Positions 6,528 to 16,704 of a stretch of DNA of 64,000 bases are shown here, piece after piece. Below the pieces are notes generated by a model. The model was not told the origin of the DNA. It did not search any database and saw only the letters and a program-made list of their open reading frames with translations. Source of the stretch: Bifidobacterium ruminantium DSM 6489 (lineage in GTDB: Bacteria; Actinomycetota; Actinomycetes; Actinomycetales; Bifidobacteriaceae); NCBI RefSeq assembly GCF_000770925.1, contig NZ_JDTK01000003.1:62001-126000 (forward strand), given 5' to 3'. Each line of letters opens with the position of its first letter. Within the stretch, counting starts at the first letter, position 1. The position numbers were made by a program, and so were the translations under genes.

Positions 6528-7619
6528 ATGGGAAAGAAGCAACGGGACACCAAAGTCATGAACAACGGTGCCAGACGCGGACGACTCGCATGGGCTTGGA
6601 GCCTGCTCGCCGTGGCAACCGCCATATGCGTGTCCGTGGGAGCATGCGCGCTGCTCCTGCCAGACCGCGCGCCGGCATTGCTCGGCTCGGCAGGGGAGAC
6701 GACCACCGCGCCAGCCAGCGTGCAGGAATACTCCGGCAGCCAGCAAGTGACGGTTGTGCCCACCATCTCCACCGAACGTAATCTTCTCGGCAACGCCAAC
6801 GGCACCGTCACCGCCGACTGGTCCGCAGACGGACTCGCCTCCGGCAAAGGCGCATACAAAGTCAACGACCGCGTGGTCGTGGCCTTGAACACCGCCACAC
6901 CCCTATACCGTGACCTCAAAACCGGAGACAAGGGCGACGACGTGCTCGCACTGAACAACGAGCTGAGCCGACTCGGATACAACAGCGTGGCCGGTTCCGA
7001 CACCTACTGGTGGGCAACATCCGACGGCTGGCGGCAACTCATGAACGACAACGGCAACCCCTCCGACGGCACGCTTGCGCTTGCCGACACCATGTGGATT
7101 CCTGAAAACGCAGTCGCGGTCGACGAGTGGACGGCCACCACCGGTTCCATGGTGACGGGCGGTACGGCAATCGGAAAAATACCGGGAGCGTTGACGAAAC
7201 TCACCGTGAAAAACGGCGCGGCGGTAGGACAGGATCGCACCATAAGCATGTATGGCGTCAATGGAATATTGCCGGCCGATAGCACGGAAATCACCGACGC
7301 CGAATTCCTGCGTAATGTGTCGGCAAACGAAACGTTCCAGTCCATGGACATGCAGACCAAAAAGGCCGGTCTCGATGCCACCGTGGCATTGAAGGAACCA
7401 TTACAGGTGCTGCGTGTGCCGGCGGGAGCGGTGTTTGGCATCGACGGCAGCAGCGGCTGCATCGTACCAAAATCCCACAATGCGTCCAATACGCCGGTGA
7501 AGGTGACCATCGTGGGCAGTGAGCTAGGCGTGAGTCTGGTGCAGACGCAGGATGCCGACGTGTCCGCGATCGCCAACGTCGAAATCGGCAGCGGGCTCAA
7601 CGGGCTGGTTTGCAAATAG
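6528..7619 (+). CDS. Membrane-anchored adaptor with peptidoglycan-binding-like motif
   Basis: A 363-residue protein with a cytoplasmic head, one membrane helix (about residues 22-45) and a long extracellular part. A segment LYRDLKTGDKGDDVLALN followed by LSRLGY resembles the first helices of PG_binding_1 domains, and the overall order (helix, beta-rich lipoyl-like segments, C-terminal beta domain) is that of membrane fusion proteins such as those partnering MacB. It sits between ATPase and permease, so it likely links the transporter to the wall or passes substrate. ATG 6528 is preceded by GAAAGG; the longer frame overlaps the ATPase gene. Confidence 0.7.
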   Translation: MGKKQRDTKVMNNGARRGRLAWAWSLLAVATAICVSVGACALLLPDRAPALLGSAGETTTAPASVQEYSGSQQVTVVPTISTERNLLGNANGTVTADWSADGLASGKGAYKVNDRVVVALNTATPLYRDLKTGDKGDDVLALNNELSRLGYNSVAGSDTYWWATSDGWRQLMNDNGNPSDGTLALADTMWIPENAVAVDEWTATTGSMVTGGTAIGKIPGALTKLTVKNGAAVGQDRTISMYGVNGILPADSTEITDAEFLRNVSANETFQSMDMQTKKAGLDATVALKEPLQVLRVPAGAVFGIDGSSGCIVPKSHNASNTPVKVTIVGSELGVSLVQTQDADVSAIANVEIGSGLNGLVCK

Positions 7620-7700
7620 TCGGCGGACGAATCGCAAGAAACCGTTGAGCTTCGCCAAACAGTGTGAAAACCGCATGAAACCGCCAATAAGGGAGCGTAT

Positions 7701-8777
7701 GTGAGACTTGGATCGGTGCTTTCCGAAGCGCTGCGCAACATCGGCTCGGGCGTGAGCCGCGCGTTCGCCATGTTCCTCGCCGTGCTGCTCTCCGGAACGC
7801 TGCTGGGCGGATATGAGGCGATGACCGTGATCGACTTGGAATCGCAGGCCGTGCAGCGCATCAACGCGTACGCTGACGTCAACGCCATCGTCGGTGGAAC
7901 GGTGGATGGCACCGCATGCGACCGGTTGTCCGACGCCGGCGATGGAATGACGGGCACCTTGGCTGGCGCGATGCGTGCCGGCGAACAGGTCGTGCCACTC
8001 GCGACACCCGGCAAGGACATCTCATCGTATGACGTGACGCCCGGTATGATCCGGCTGATCGCCGGCAACGCCAAGGCCGACGTGTCCGGCGTATGGGTGC
8101 CGCGCGACGTGGCCAAGGACTTCGGGCTTGCCGTGGGCAGCGCATTGCGGACACGCGAAGGCACCATGCGTGTGGCGGGTGTGTTCGACTGGCCAAACGA
8201 TGGACGTGACACACGCTTCGCATACGCGTTCATCGTGCCGGTGTCGGCGAGCGCTTCGACGTTTGACGAATGCTGGGTCAAGCAGTGGCCGTCTGATGGG
8301 CAGATGGAAAATCTGCTGTATGCCACGTTGGTGGCGGGTTCCGGCTCGTCGAATGCGGGTGTGACGCAGGTGAATAAGGGGTTTGATGCGCATTATGACG
8401 CGCGTGCGTCGTATGTGAATCGTTCGACGCGGTGGATGCCGTGGGTGGGGTTGGCGATTGGCGTGTTGGTTGGTGTGTTTGGTGTGCGCCGGCGTAGGTT
8501 GGAGTATGCGGGTGCGTTGCATTCGGGGCAGTCGAAGGGTGCGCAGTTGCTGGGTATTGGTGTGGAGACCGGTGTTTGGGCCGGGCTGGCTACGTTTGCT
8601 TCGTGTGCGTTGTTGTTGGCGTATGCGGTGCGGATGAGCCGGTCCGATTGGGTGGCGGTGTTGGCGGCTGCGGTGCGTACGCCGTTGGCTGTGTTCGCCG
8701 GTGTCATGGTGGCGAGTCTATTGGTGGGGTTGTTGATTCGTGAATCGCAGTTGTTCCGTTTCTTCAAGAAGCGTTGA
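7701..8777 (+). CDS. ABC transporter permease, MacB/FtsX-like topology
   Basis: A 358-residue protein with one N-terminal membrane helix (about residues 20-42), a large extracellular domain of some 190 residues and three C-terminal helices, the MacB/FtsX arrangement. GTG 7701 follows AAGGGAGC at good distance. It is the last gene of the lipoprotein-ATPase-adaptor-permease set. Codon use changes inside the gene: the first two thirds prefer C in the third position like the neighbours, while from about 8330 nearly every codon ends in G or T. This may mark a recombination junction. Confidence 0.8.
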   Translation: MRLGSVLSEALRNIGSGVSRAFAMFLAVLLSGTLLGGYEAMTVIDLESQAVQRINAYADVNAIVGGTVDGTACDRLSDAGDGMTGTLAGAMRAGEQVVPLATPGKDISSYDVTPGMIRLIAGNAKADVSGVWVPRDVAKDFGLAVGSALRTREGTMRVAGVFDWPNDGRDTRFAYAFIVPVSASASTFDECWVKQWPSDGQMENLLYATLVAGSGSSNAGVTQVNKGFDAHYDARASYVNRSTRWMPWVGLAIGVLVGVFGVRRRRLEYAGALHSGQSKGAQLLGIGVETGVWAGLATFASCALLLAYAVRMSRSDWVAVLAAAVRTPLAVFAGVMVASLLVGLLIRESQLFRFFKKR

Positions 8778-8799
8778 CGGGGTTGAAGAAACGGAACAA
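8751..8799. terminator. Bidirectional terminator, 17-bp stem
   Basis: TTGTTCCGTTTCTTCAA (8751-8767) pairs perfectly with 8783-8799. The stem begins inside the last codons of the permease gene and lies between it and the convergent hrpA gene. Confidence 0.75.
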
Positions 8800-8821
8800 T
8801 CCGTTGGGGTTTGGCTGGTGG

Positions 8822-11800
8822 CTAGGCGATCGTCTTTTTGATGCGTTGCAGGCTGATCGGTTTCGGCGTGCCGAGTTCCTGTGCCCACAGGGACACGTAG
8901 AATTCCTCCAGCATCCAACGTACGGTTTCCGCCTGCTTCATCAGCGTTTCGTGGCGTGGGCCGGCTGGTTCACGTTGTGCTTTCGCCACGGCCTTGTCGG
9001 CAAGTTGTTTGGCTTCGTCGGCTTCCCAAGCCCATCGCACGTCGCGGTTCTTGTCGTTTTTCGCCTTGGTGAGGCGCAGCAGGTCGGCGTGCAGGTATCG
9101 TTCGATGGACGGCAATGCCTCTGGCGGCGTCTTGCCGATGAAACCGGGGTATACGAGTGTGGCGATGTGTTCGCGGATCGACTGCAGCACGCTCAGCAGT
9201 GGCAGGTCCGCTTTGCCGGACACGGCTTTGTCGACTTCCGCATACCGTTTCAGTATGGCGATCACGTCATGCGCCACCGCGTACACGGTGTCCTCGTACA
9301 CTTCGCGCACATCGAGCACTGCGTCGGCGAGCGCTTCGTCGTCGGGCAGCTGGTCGATGTTGGGCAGGAGCCGTTTGACGGCTGCCAGCTGCAGGTCTTC
9401 GGTGAGCTCCTTCGTGGACTTGTAGGGGGCAGAGGCGAGCATGAGCGCTTCCGTGCCGAGCCAGCGTGAGGAGATGCGTTCACCGGGCAGGCGCAGCGTG
9501 TCGAGCGCGCCTTGCCAGAGCATGGTGGCGCGTGCTTCGGTGGTCGCTCCCGCTTTGTTGAGCAGGTTGGCTTGTTCGACGAACTTGCCTTGGTCTCCTG
9601 CGTTTCGGGCTTGTTTTTCGACCATGTGGCGTGCGGAGGCTTTGGCTTGTTCGGCGAATCTGCGTTGCAGTTCGACGAGTGATTTGCCGGTGCCGAGCGT
9701 TTTGACGGGTCCTCGCGCGTGTCGTCGGCCGTGCTGGTTCTTGCGGTTGGGCGGCAGCTGCTGTTCCACGGCGAAGGTCATGCGCAGGTATGGCGCGAGC
9801 TTGTTCCATAGTTCGCCGGTGAGGACTTCCGGGTGGATTTGCGCGCCGACGATACTGATGGCCGCCTGCGTGAACACGTGCGGCAGGTCGGGCCATGCGG
9901 CCATGCCATCCTCGTTTTCGGGGGCGATGTTAGGCTTCTGCTGGCTGCCGGAGCCCGGCAGGTCGGGATAGCGTTCGTCGATCCAGGCGCGGATTTTGCG
10001 TGCCGTGTCCGGAGCGGGCACGAACTGCACGCGCAACGTTTTCGGCAGCGACTTGATCATGCCGACGATCAGCTCGTCCAACAATCCCGGCACATTCCAC
10101 GAGAACTGTTCCGGAGTCAGCCGAGACAATGCTTTCAACGGCACATGCACGGTGACGCCGTCGTTTGGGTCGTGCGGGTCGTAGATGTAGCTCAACCTTA
10201 GATCGATGGGGGAGCCGTCGGTGCCGAGCGTATGCCAATGGTCGGGATAGTCGTCCAGGGACACCGAATCGGAGCCGGCGAGACGCTCCACCTTGTCCGG
10301 ATCGAAATCCAGCAGATCGGGCTGCTCGTCGTGCTTCGTCTTCCACCATTTCGCCAAATCGGCCACGCTGGTGACGGTGTTGGGGATGATGGCGTTGTAG
10401 AAGTCGAACAGATCCTCGTCACCGACGGTCTGCGCCACCTGGCGGGTGCGGCTCGCATCATCGGCGGCATCCTCGAGGATGTCCCGGTTCCTGGTGACGA
10501 AATCATCATAGGAGAACCGTTGCTGGATGTCGCCCTCCACCAGACCCTGCCGGATGAGGAAATCGCGCGCCTCAAGCGGATTGATGCGCCCCCACTGCAC
10601 GGTGCGGTCCTGCACGATCGGCAGGCCGTACAGGAGCACCTTCGCGCTCGCCACGGCCGAGCCGCGCGAACCGGACCAGTGCGGATCCGCGTACGTGGTA
10701 CGGGTGAGTGCTCCGGCGAGCGGCTCCGCCCATGCGGGATCAATCTGCGCGGAATACCGCGCCCACAGTCGGCTTGTCTCCACCAGTTCGGTGCTCATCA
10801 CCCATTGCGGTGTCGATTTGGCTACGGCGGAGGCGGGGAACAGGGCGAAATGCGTGCCGCGCGCGCCCTGATAGTCGTTCTTCGCCATCTTCTGCGCGCG
10901 TTTCATCGCACGAGCGCGTGCCGCACCCTTCAAACCAGCGAAATCGGATGCCTTCGGCTCGCGCGTGACCTGCATGCCCATCATGGACAGCAGGCCGGAA
11001 AGCATGGACGTGTGGATACCCTGCGCGTCCCATGAGCAGCACAGCGAATGCGCTGCCTGCTGGTTAAGCGGCAGCTGGCGGATCTCCAACGGTGGACGGG
11101 ACACGGGAATCGGCTCGCCAAGCTTGAATTTGAACTCCTGGCACATTTCGCGCAGCTGGGCGACCAAATCCTTCCATTGGCGCATGCGCAGCCAACTCAA
11201 GTACTCGGTCTTGCAGATGCGGCGCAGCGCGGAATTGCTCGGCTCGCCATCCGCTTGGAACACGCGGTCCCACAGGTTCAACGCGGTCAGAAAGTCACTG
11301 GTCGGGTCCGCATACCGGTTATGGATGCGGTCCGCCTCCTCACGGTTCTCGTCGGGACGTTCGCGCGGATCCTGCAGGCTCAGGAACGCGACTACTACCA
11401 GCACCGCCGCCAGAGTGTTCGGCGTGGTCGACTTCGCGGCTTCGATGACCATGCGTCCCAGACGCACGTCGATCGGTATACGCGCCAGCAGGCGGCCGGT
11501 ATGTGTCAACACCACCTCGCCGTGTCTGCGCGCCACCGCCTTCAATTCGGTCAGCTCGTTGAAGCCATCCGACACGGCCTTCATGTCCGGAGGGTCGATG
11601 AAACCGAAATCCGTCACATCCTTCGCGGTGCGCGCCACGCCCACCGACAGCATGTGCAGGACGACCGCGCCCAGGGACGTGCGCAGGATCTCAGGCTCCG
11701 TGAATTCGGGACGTGTCTCGAAATCCTCACGTGAATACAGACGGATCGCGATGCCGTCGGCGATACGGCCGCAGCGGCCCGACCGCTGGTTCGCGCTCGC

Positions 11801-12931
11801 CTGGCTGATCGGCTCGATCGGCAGACGCTGCACCTTCGCCGTCTTCGAATAGCGGGAGATGCGTGCCGTGCCTGGATCGACCACATAGCGGATGCCCGGC
11901 ACCGTCAGCGACGTTTCGGCCACGTTCGTGGCGATCACGATGCGCTGATGCGTGTGCGGTTCGAACACCTTATGCTGCTCCTTCGAGGACAGCCTGGCGA
12001 ACAGGGGCACGATCTCGATCGCATCGGGACGGCGCATATCCGCCGCGCGCGGCCCATAGTGGCGGCGCAACGCGTTCTCGAAATCATGGATGTCGCGCTC
12101 GCCGGAGGCGAACACGAGAATATCGCGCGGTCCACGCTCATGGCTCGAATGGATCACCAGTTCGGCGCAGGCGCGCGCCACCGCGGTGGGCATGTCCACG
12201 TTCGTGTCGCGCGAATCGCGGCCATCCCTGCCATCGGGCACGGCCGACAGCGCCTCGTAGTCGGCGTCTCCCGGCATCGCGCCCGTTTCGAAACCCGGCA
12301 CGGAACGCATCAGCGCCGGCGCGGTGCCCAACGGCTCATACACGATCTGCACCGGATACGTGCGTCCCGACACCTCGATTACCGGCACCTTCGTGTGCAG
12401 CGCGTGTTCGAAATGCTCCTGGAACTTCACCGAATCGATCGTCGCGGACGTGATGACCAGCTTCAGATCGCGCCGCTTGGGCAGCAGCGCCGTCAGATAG
12501 CCGAGCAGGAAATCGATGTTCAGACTGCGCTCATGCGCCTCGTCGATGATGATCGTGTCGTACTGCATGAGCTTCGGATCGCGTTGGATCTGCGCCAGCA
12601 GAATACCGTCGGTCACGACGCGCAGCCGTGTCTTCGGCGAGCTTTCGTCGGTGAACCGCACCTGGTAGCCGACTTCCTCACCCAGCTTTACTCCCATTTC
12701 GCTGGCGATTCGTTCGGCGACGGTGCGCGCGGCGAGCCTGCGTGGCTGCGTGTGCACGATCTGCCTGCCGTGCGAACCGCGCCCCAGCTCAAGCAGGATC
12801 TTCGGCAGCTGCGTGGTCTTGCCGGAACCCGTCTGTCCGGAGACGATCACCACCTGGCTCGACTTGACGGCTTCGGCGATTTCGTCGCGAGCCGCGGAAA
12901 CCGGCAGTTCGGAAGGATATTCGAATCTCAT
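8822..12931 (-). CDS. hrpA: ATP-dependent RNA helicase HrpA (DEAH box)
   Basis: A 1369-residue superfamily 2 helicase of full HrpA length. Near the N-terminus are Walker A GQTGSGKTTQ, the TQPRRLAA motif, DEAH, then SAT; the second RecA domain ends with NQRSGRCGR. The helicase-associated, OB-fold and long C-terminal HrpA region (ending in SLQRIKKTIA) follow. In E. coli HrpA acts on mRNA and on stalled ribosomes. The start overlaps the stop of the methyltransferase gene by ATGA, so the two are translationally coupled. Confidence 0.95.
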   Translation of the reverse strand: MRFEYPSELPVSAARDEIAEAVKSSQVVIVSGQTGSGKTTQLPKILLELGRGSHGRQIVHTQPRRLAARTVAERIASEMGVKLGEEVGYQVRFTDESSPKTRLRVVTDGILLAQIQRDPKLMQYDTIIIDEAHERSLNIDFLLGYLTALLPKRRDLKLVITSATIDSVKFQEHFEHALHTKVPVIEVSGRTYPVQIVYEPLGTAPALMRSVPGFETGAMPGDADYEALSAVPDGRDGRDSRDTNVDMPTAVARACAELVIHSSHERGPRDILVFASGERDIHDFENALRRHYGPRAADMRRPDAIEIVPLFARLSSKEQHKVFEPHTHQRIVIATNVAETSLTVPGIRYVVDPGTARISRYSKTAKVQRLPIEPISQASANQRSGRCGRIADGIAIRLYSREDFETRPEFTEPEILRTSLGAVVLHMLSVGVARTAKDVTDFGFIDPPDMKAVSDGFNELTELKAVARRHGEVVLTHTGRLLARIPIDVRLGRMVIEAAKSTTPNTLAAVLVVVAFLSLQDPRERPDENREEADRIHNRYADPTSDFLTALNLWDRVFQADGEPSNSALRRICKTEYLSWLRMRQWKDLVAQLREMCQEFKFKLGEPIPVSRPPLEIRQLPLNQQAAHSLCCSWDAQGIHTSMLSGLLSMMGMQVTREPKASDFAGLKGAARARAMKRAQKMAKNDYQGARGTHFALFPASAVAKSTPQWVMSTELVETSRLWARYSAQIDPAWAEPLAGALTRTTYADPHWSGSRGSAVASAKVLLYGLPIVQDRTVQWGRINPLEARDFLIRQGLVEGDIQQRFSYDDFVTRNRDILEDAADDASRTRQVAQTVGDEDLFDFYNAIIPNTVTSVADLAKWWKTKHDEQPDLLDFDPDKVERLAGSDSVSLDDYPDHWHTLGTDGSPIDLRLSYIYDPHDPNDGVTVHVPLKALSRLTPEQFSWNVPGLLDELIVGMIKSLPKTLRVQFVPAPDTARKIRAWIDERYPDLPGSGSQQKPNIAPENEDGMAAWPDLPHVFTQAAISIVGAQIHPEVLTGELWNKLAPYLRMTFAVEQQLPPNRKNQHGRRHARGPVKTLGTGKSLVELQRRFAEQAKASARHMVEKQARNAGDQGKFVEQANLLNKAGATTEARATMLWQGALDTLRLPGERISSRWLGTEALMLASAPYKSTKELTEDLQLAAVKRLLPNIDQLPDDEALADAVLDVREVYEDTVYAVAHDVIAILKRYAEVDKAVSGKADLPLLSVLQSIREHIATLVYPGFIGKTPPEALPSIERYLHADLLRLTKAKNDKNRDVRWAWEADEAKQLADKAVAKAQREPAGPRHETLMKQAETVRWMLEEFYVSLWAQELGTPKPISLQRIKKTIA

Positions 12932-13539
12932 GCCCTCACAACCTCGATGACGCGGAAGCCTTTCGAGCTCGCGTACTTGCCTACCTCATACCCGTCGCCC
13001 AGTTGTGCGGCCAGCCACGGAATCAACGAATCGGAACCCAGGTTCTTCTGCACCACCAGATAGGCGGCACCGCCCGCGTTCAACCGCGGCAGCCACGTCA
13101 TGAGCAGCTCGTGCAGAACCTCCTTACCGACGCGAATCGGCGGATTCGACCAGATCAGGTCGAACGTGAGATCGGCCGGAACCTGCTCGGCAGTGACGGC
13201 ATGGATATTGCCCATGCCATTCAACTCGGCGTTGCGGCGCGTGAGCTCAAGCGCGCGTTCGTTCACATCCAACGCCCAAATATCGGCCTTGGGCGATTCG
13301 AAACTCAACGTCAGCGCGATCGGACCCCAACCGCAGCCCAGATCAAGGAACGTGCCCTCTTCAGGCGGCTCCGGCGCATGGCGTAGCAGCACCGACGTGC
13401 CCAAATCCACACGATTGCCGGAAAACACGCCGTTCGACACTTCCACATCCGCCTCATTGCCACGCAACGTGACATGCAGCTTCCTGCGCACGTCCTTCGA
13501 CTGCGGTTCCGCCGCGAAATACTGCTCGGCCTGTGCCAT
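12928..13539 (-). CDS. Class I SAM methyltransferase, RsmC-like
   Basis: A 203-residue methyltransferase with the SAM-binding motif LDLGCGWGPIAL, the acidic residue at the end of strand 2 in ALDVNERAL, and the catalytic SNPPIRVGK motif typical of N2-guanine methylation by RsmC/RsmD-type enzymes. It resembles the C-terminal catalytic half of RsmC (16S rRNA G1207), without the second half of the E. coli protein. Start ATG 13539 has AAGGAG upstream; the longer frame adds 18 residues with no such site. It overlaps hrpA by four bases, linking two RNA-related functions. The precise rRNA target is inferred. Confidence 0.8.
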   Translation of the reverse strand: MAQAEQYFAAEPQSKDVRRKLHVTLRGNEADVEVSNGVFSGNRVDLGTSVLLRHAPEPPEEGTFLDLGCGWGPIALTLSFESPKADIWALDVNERALELTRRNAELNGMGNIHAVTAEQVPADLTFDLIWSNPPIRVGKEVLHELLMTWLPRLNAGGAAYLVVQKNLGSDSLIPWLAAQLGDGYEVGKYASSKGFRVIEVVRA

Positions 13540-13671
13540 GCTATCTCCTTGCAAACGTTCGTCATCCGGCATCCGCGCGGTAATCGCGTCCACGTGGCGA
13601 AAACGGTGATGCCCATGTCTCTAGACAATGATGATAATAAAGACACCATAGTTCAACCGTGAGAGGTGCCA

Positions 13672-15162
13672 TTGAGCCAAGACAACGATATCGAGCAGAG
13701 CATGACCGCAGGCGAAGTCGGGGGAGTGCTCGCCGACCAATCCGAAGTGCTGCTTGATACCGACGGCGGGGAACGCCTCCGGGAGGCCCACGACGAGCAG
13801 TGGCAGGAACGTGAGTCCCGCAACGCATTGAAGCATGTCGCTGGTCTTGGCGAGATCCAGGATGTCACCGAAGTCGAATACCGCAAGGTCAGGCTCGAAC
13901 GCGTGGTGCTCGTCGGCGTATGGTCCAGCCGCGAGACCACGCAGGGCGCCGCCGAGGAATCGCTCAGGGAGCTCGCCGCGCTCGCCGAAACCGCGGGTGC
14001 TGTGGTGTGCGACGGTCTGCTGCAGCACCGCATCAAGCCGGATGCGGCCACTTACGTCGGCTCCGGCAAGGCTCGTGAATTGGCCGGCATTGTGGCGCAG
14101 AACGAGGCCGACACCATCATCGTCGACGATGATCTTCCGCCGAGCCAGCGTCGCGCGCTGGAGGATGCCACCAAAGTGAAGGTCGTCGACCGTACCGCCG
14201 TCATCCTCGACATCTTCGCTCAGCATGCCACTTCGCGGGAAGGCAAGGCGCAGGTCGAGCTGGCGCAGCTTGAATACATGTTGCCGCGACTGCGCGGTTG
14301 GGGCGGATCACTGTCGCGTCAGGCGGGCGGCCGCGCGGCGGGTGACGCTGGCATCGGCTCCCGCGGTCCGGGCGAGACGAAAATCGAGATGGATCGTCGC
14401 GTGATCCGCAGCAGGATCGCGAAACTGCGTCGGCAGATCGCCGATATGGCGCCGGCCCGTGACGTCAAACGCGGAGCCCGGCGACGGTTCGGACTGCCGA
14501 CGGTGGCCGTGGTCGGCTACACGAACGCGGGCAAATCGTCGTTGACTAATCGGCTGACCGGTTCCACGGAATTGGTGGAGAACGCGCTGTTCGCGACCTT
14601 GGACACCGCCGTGCGCCGGGCGAAGGCCAAGGACGGACGACTGTACGCATATGTGGATACCGTCGGCTTCGTGCGCCGGTTGCCCACGCAGTTGATCGAG
14701 GCGTTCAAATCCACGCTGGAGGAGGTCTCCGATGCGGATCTCATCGTGCATGTGGTTGACGGATCGCATCCCGACCCGTTCTCGCAGATCGACGCGGTGG
14801 ATGACGTGCTCGCCGACATAGACGGCGTCGAGACGATTCCCACGATTGTGGTGTTCAACAAGGCCGACCGCATGGACGAGGCCGTGCGTGAGCGTATCGG
14901 AGCTCTGATGCCTGAGGCGCATATCGTGTCCGCGTTCTCGGGGGAGGGGATCGATGCGTTGCGCGAGCATGTCGAATCGATGCTGCCGACGCCGAACGTG
15001 CATGTCGAGGCGCTGCTGCCGTATACGGCCGGGTCGCTCATGTCGCGCGTGCGCGAGTATGGCAAGGTGGTCAACGTCGAATACCGCGATGACGGCATGA
15101 TGCTTGAAGCGGAGGTTGACGACCAGCTGGCCGCGAAGATAGTGGAGCAGGCCATCGGATGA
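13672..15162 (+). CDS. hflX: Ribosome-associated GTPase HflX
   Basis: About 496 residues. The N-terminal HflX domain (GSGKARELAG, then the Gly-rich linker GGSLSRQAGGRAAGD and GSRGPGETKIE) precedes a coiled region and a G domain with GYTNAGKSS, DTVGF and FNKAD. HflX splits stalled or hibernating 70S ribosomes in other bacteria. The start is taken as TTG 13672, five bases after GAGAGG; GTG 13666 overlaps that site. The gene is divergent from the methyltransferase-hrpA pair and ends in a terminator. Confidence 0.93.
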   Translation: MSQDNDIEQSMTAGEVGGVLADQSEVLLDTDGGERLREAHDEQWQERESRNALKHVAGLGEIQDVTEVEYRKVRLERVVLVGVWSSRETTQGAAEESLRELAALAETAGAVVCDGLLQHRIKPDAATYVGSGKARELAGIVAQNEADTIIVDDDLPPSQRRALEDATKVKVVDRTAVILDIFAQHATSREGKAQVELAQLEYMLPRLRGWGGSLSRQAGGRAAGDAGIGSRGPGETKIEMDRRVIRSRIAKLRRQIADMAPARDVKRGARRRFGLPTVAVVGYTNAGKSSLTNRLTGSTELVENALFATLDTAVRRAKAKDGRLYAYVDTVGFVRRLPTQLIEAFKSTLEEVSDADLIVHVVDGSHPDPFSQIDAVDDVLADIDGVETIPTIVVFNKADRMDEAVRERIGALMPEAHIVSAFSGEGIDALREHVESMLPTPNVHVEALLPYTAGSLMSRVREYGKVVNVEYRDDGMMLEAEVDDQLAAKIVEQAIG

Positions 15163-15184
15163 GTCTTCCGATTGGAGCTTTTTT
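15152..15184 (+). terminator. Intrinsic terminator of hflX
   Basis: CATCGGA-tgagtct-TCCGAT with one bulged T, followed by TGG AGC and six T. The left arm overlaps the hflX stop. Confidence 0.7.
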
Positions 15185-15257
15185 GACGGTTGCCGACGGA
15201 AATTTTTGCAAACAATGCAACAGATTGCAAATGCCGGAATTCAATGGGCACAGTGTA

Positions 15258-16387
<1,130 letters not shown>

Positions 16388-16395
16388 TGCAAAAC

Positions 16396-16490
16396 GCGGC
16401 AACGGAGTGCCAGCTGCGTTGCTCAGAGCTCGACGTACCTTCGTACGCCTTCGCTCTGGGCGCCTTGCTGACACACGCGTTGCCGTGTTT
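16396..16490 (+). terminator. First ldh terminator, large branched hairpin
   Basis: CGGCAACG (16397-16404) pairs with CGTTGCCG (16478-16485), followed by TGTTTTTC. Between the arms lies an inner hairpin (CAGAGC...GCTCTG with ACGTAC inside). The first 27 bases are repeated exactly at 16506-16532. Confidence 0.55.
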
Positions 16491-16505
16491 TTCTTATTTT
16501 TGTTT

Positions 16506-16542
16506 GCGGCAACGGAGTGCCAGCTGCGTTGCCGTTTTTTTG
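16506..16542 (+). terminator. Second ldh terminator, copy of the first left arm
   Basis: CGGCAACG pairs with CGTTGCCG over a 12-base loop, followed by seven T. The 27 bases from 16506 are identical to 16396-16422, so the terminator has been duplicated in tandem. Confidence 0.8.
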
Positions 16543-16551
16543 TTGTGATGA

Positions 16552-16580
16552 TTGACAGCGGGATGATGAGTCGCTAGACT
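16552..16580 (+). promoter_or_regulatory. Near-consensus promoter TTGACA-N17-TAGACT
   Basis: Perfect -35 at 16552-16557, exactly 17 bases, then TAGACT at 16575-16580. The start point would be near 16587, only a few bases before the hairpin at 16594, and the next gene starts at 16705. Confidence 0.7.
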
Positions 16581-16593
16581 GTCAACGGACTTC

Positions 16594-16623
16594 GGAAACC
16601 CCAGCCTTCGGGCTGGGGTTTCC
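16594..16623 (+). terminator. 13-bp perfect hairpin with TTCG loop; attenuator or small-RNA end
   Basis: GGAAACCCCAGCC-TTCG-GGCTGGGGTTTCC, then TGCGTTTT. It begins within about ten bases of the expected transcript start from the promoter at 16552-16580. It may end a very short RNA or attenuate the cation-efflux gene downstream. Confidence 0.6.
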
Positions 16624-16704
16624 TGCGTTTTGGGCCGAATGAAAATGGTATTGAGAAGCGGTTTCAATAACTGTGGATCAAGGCCGCGGACGAAAGGGAA
16701 CCCC

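Noticed and set aside
5594..8326. Two long minus-strand open frames (5594-7003 and 7004-8326)
   Set aside because: They oppose the lipoprotein-ABC operon, have no recognisable motifs or ribosome sites and show shadow-type composition.
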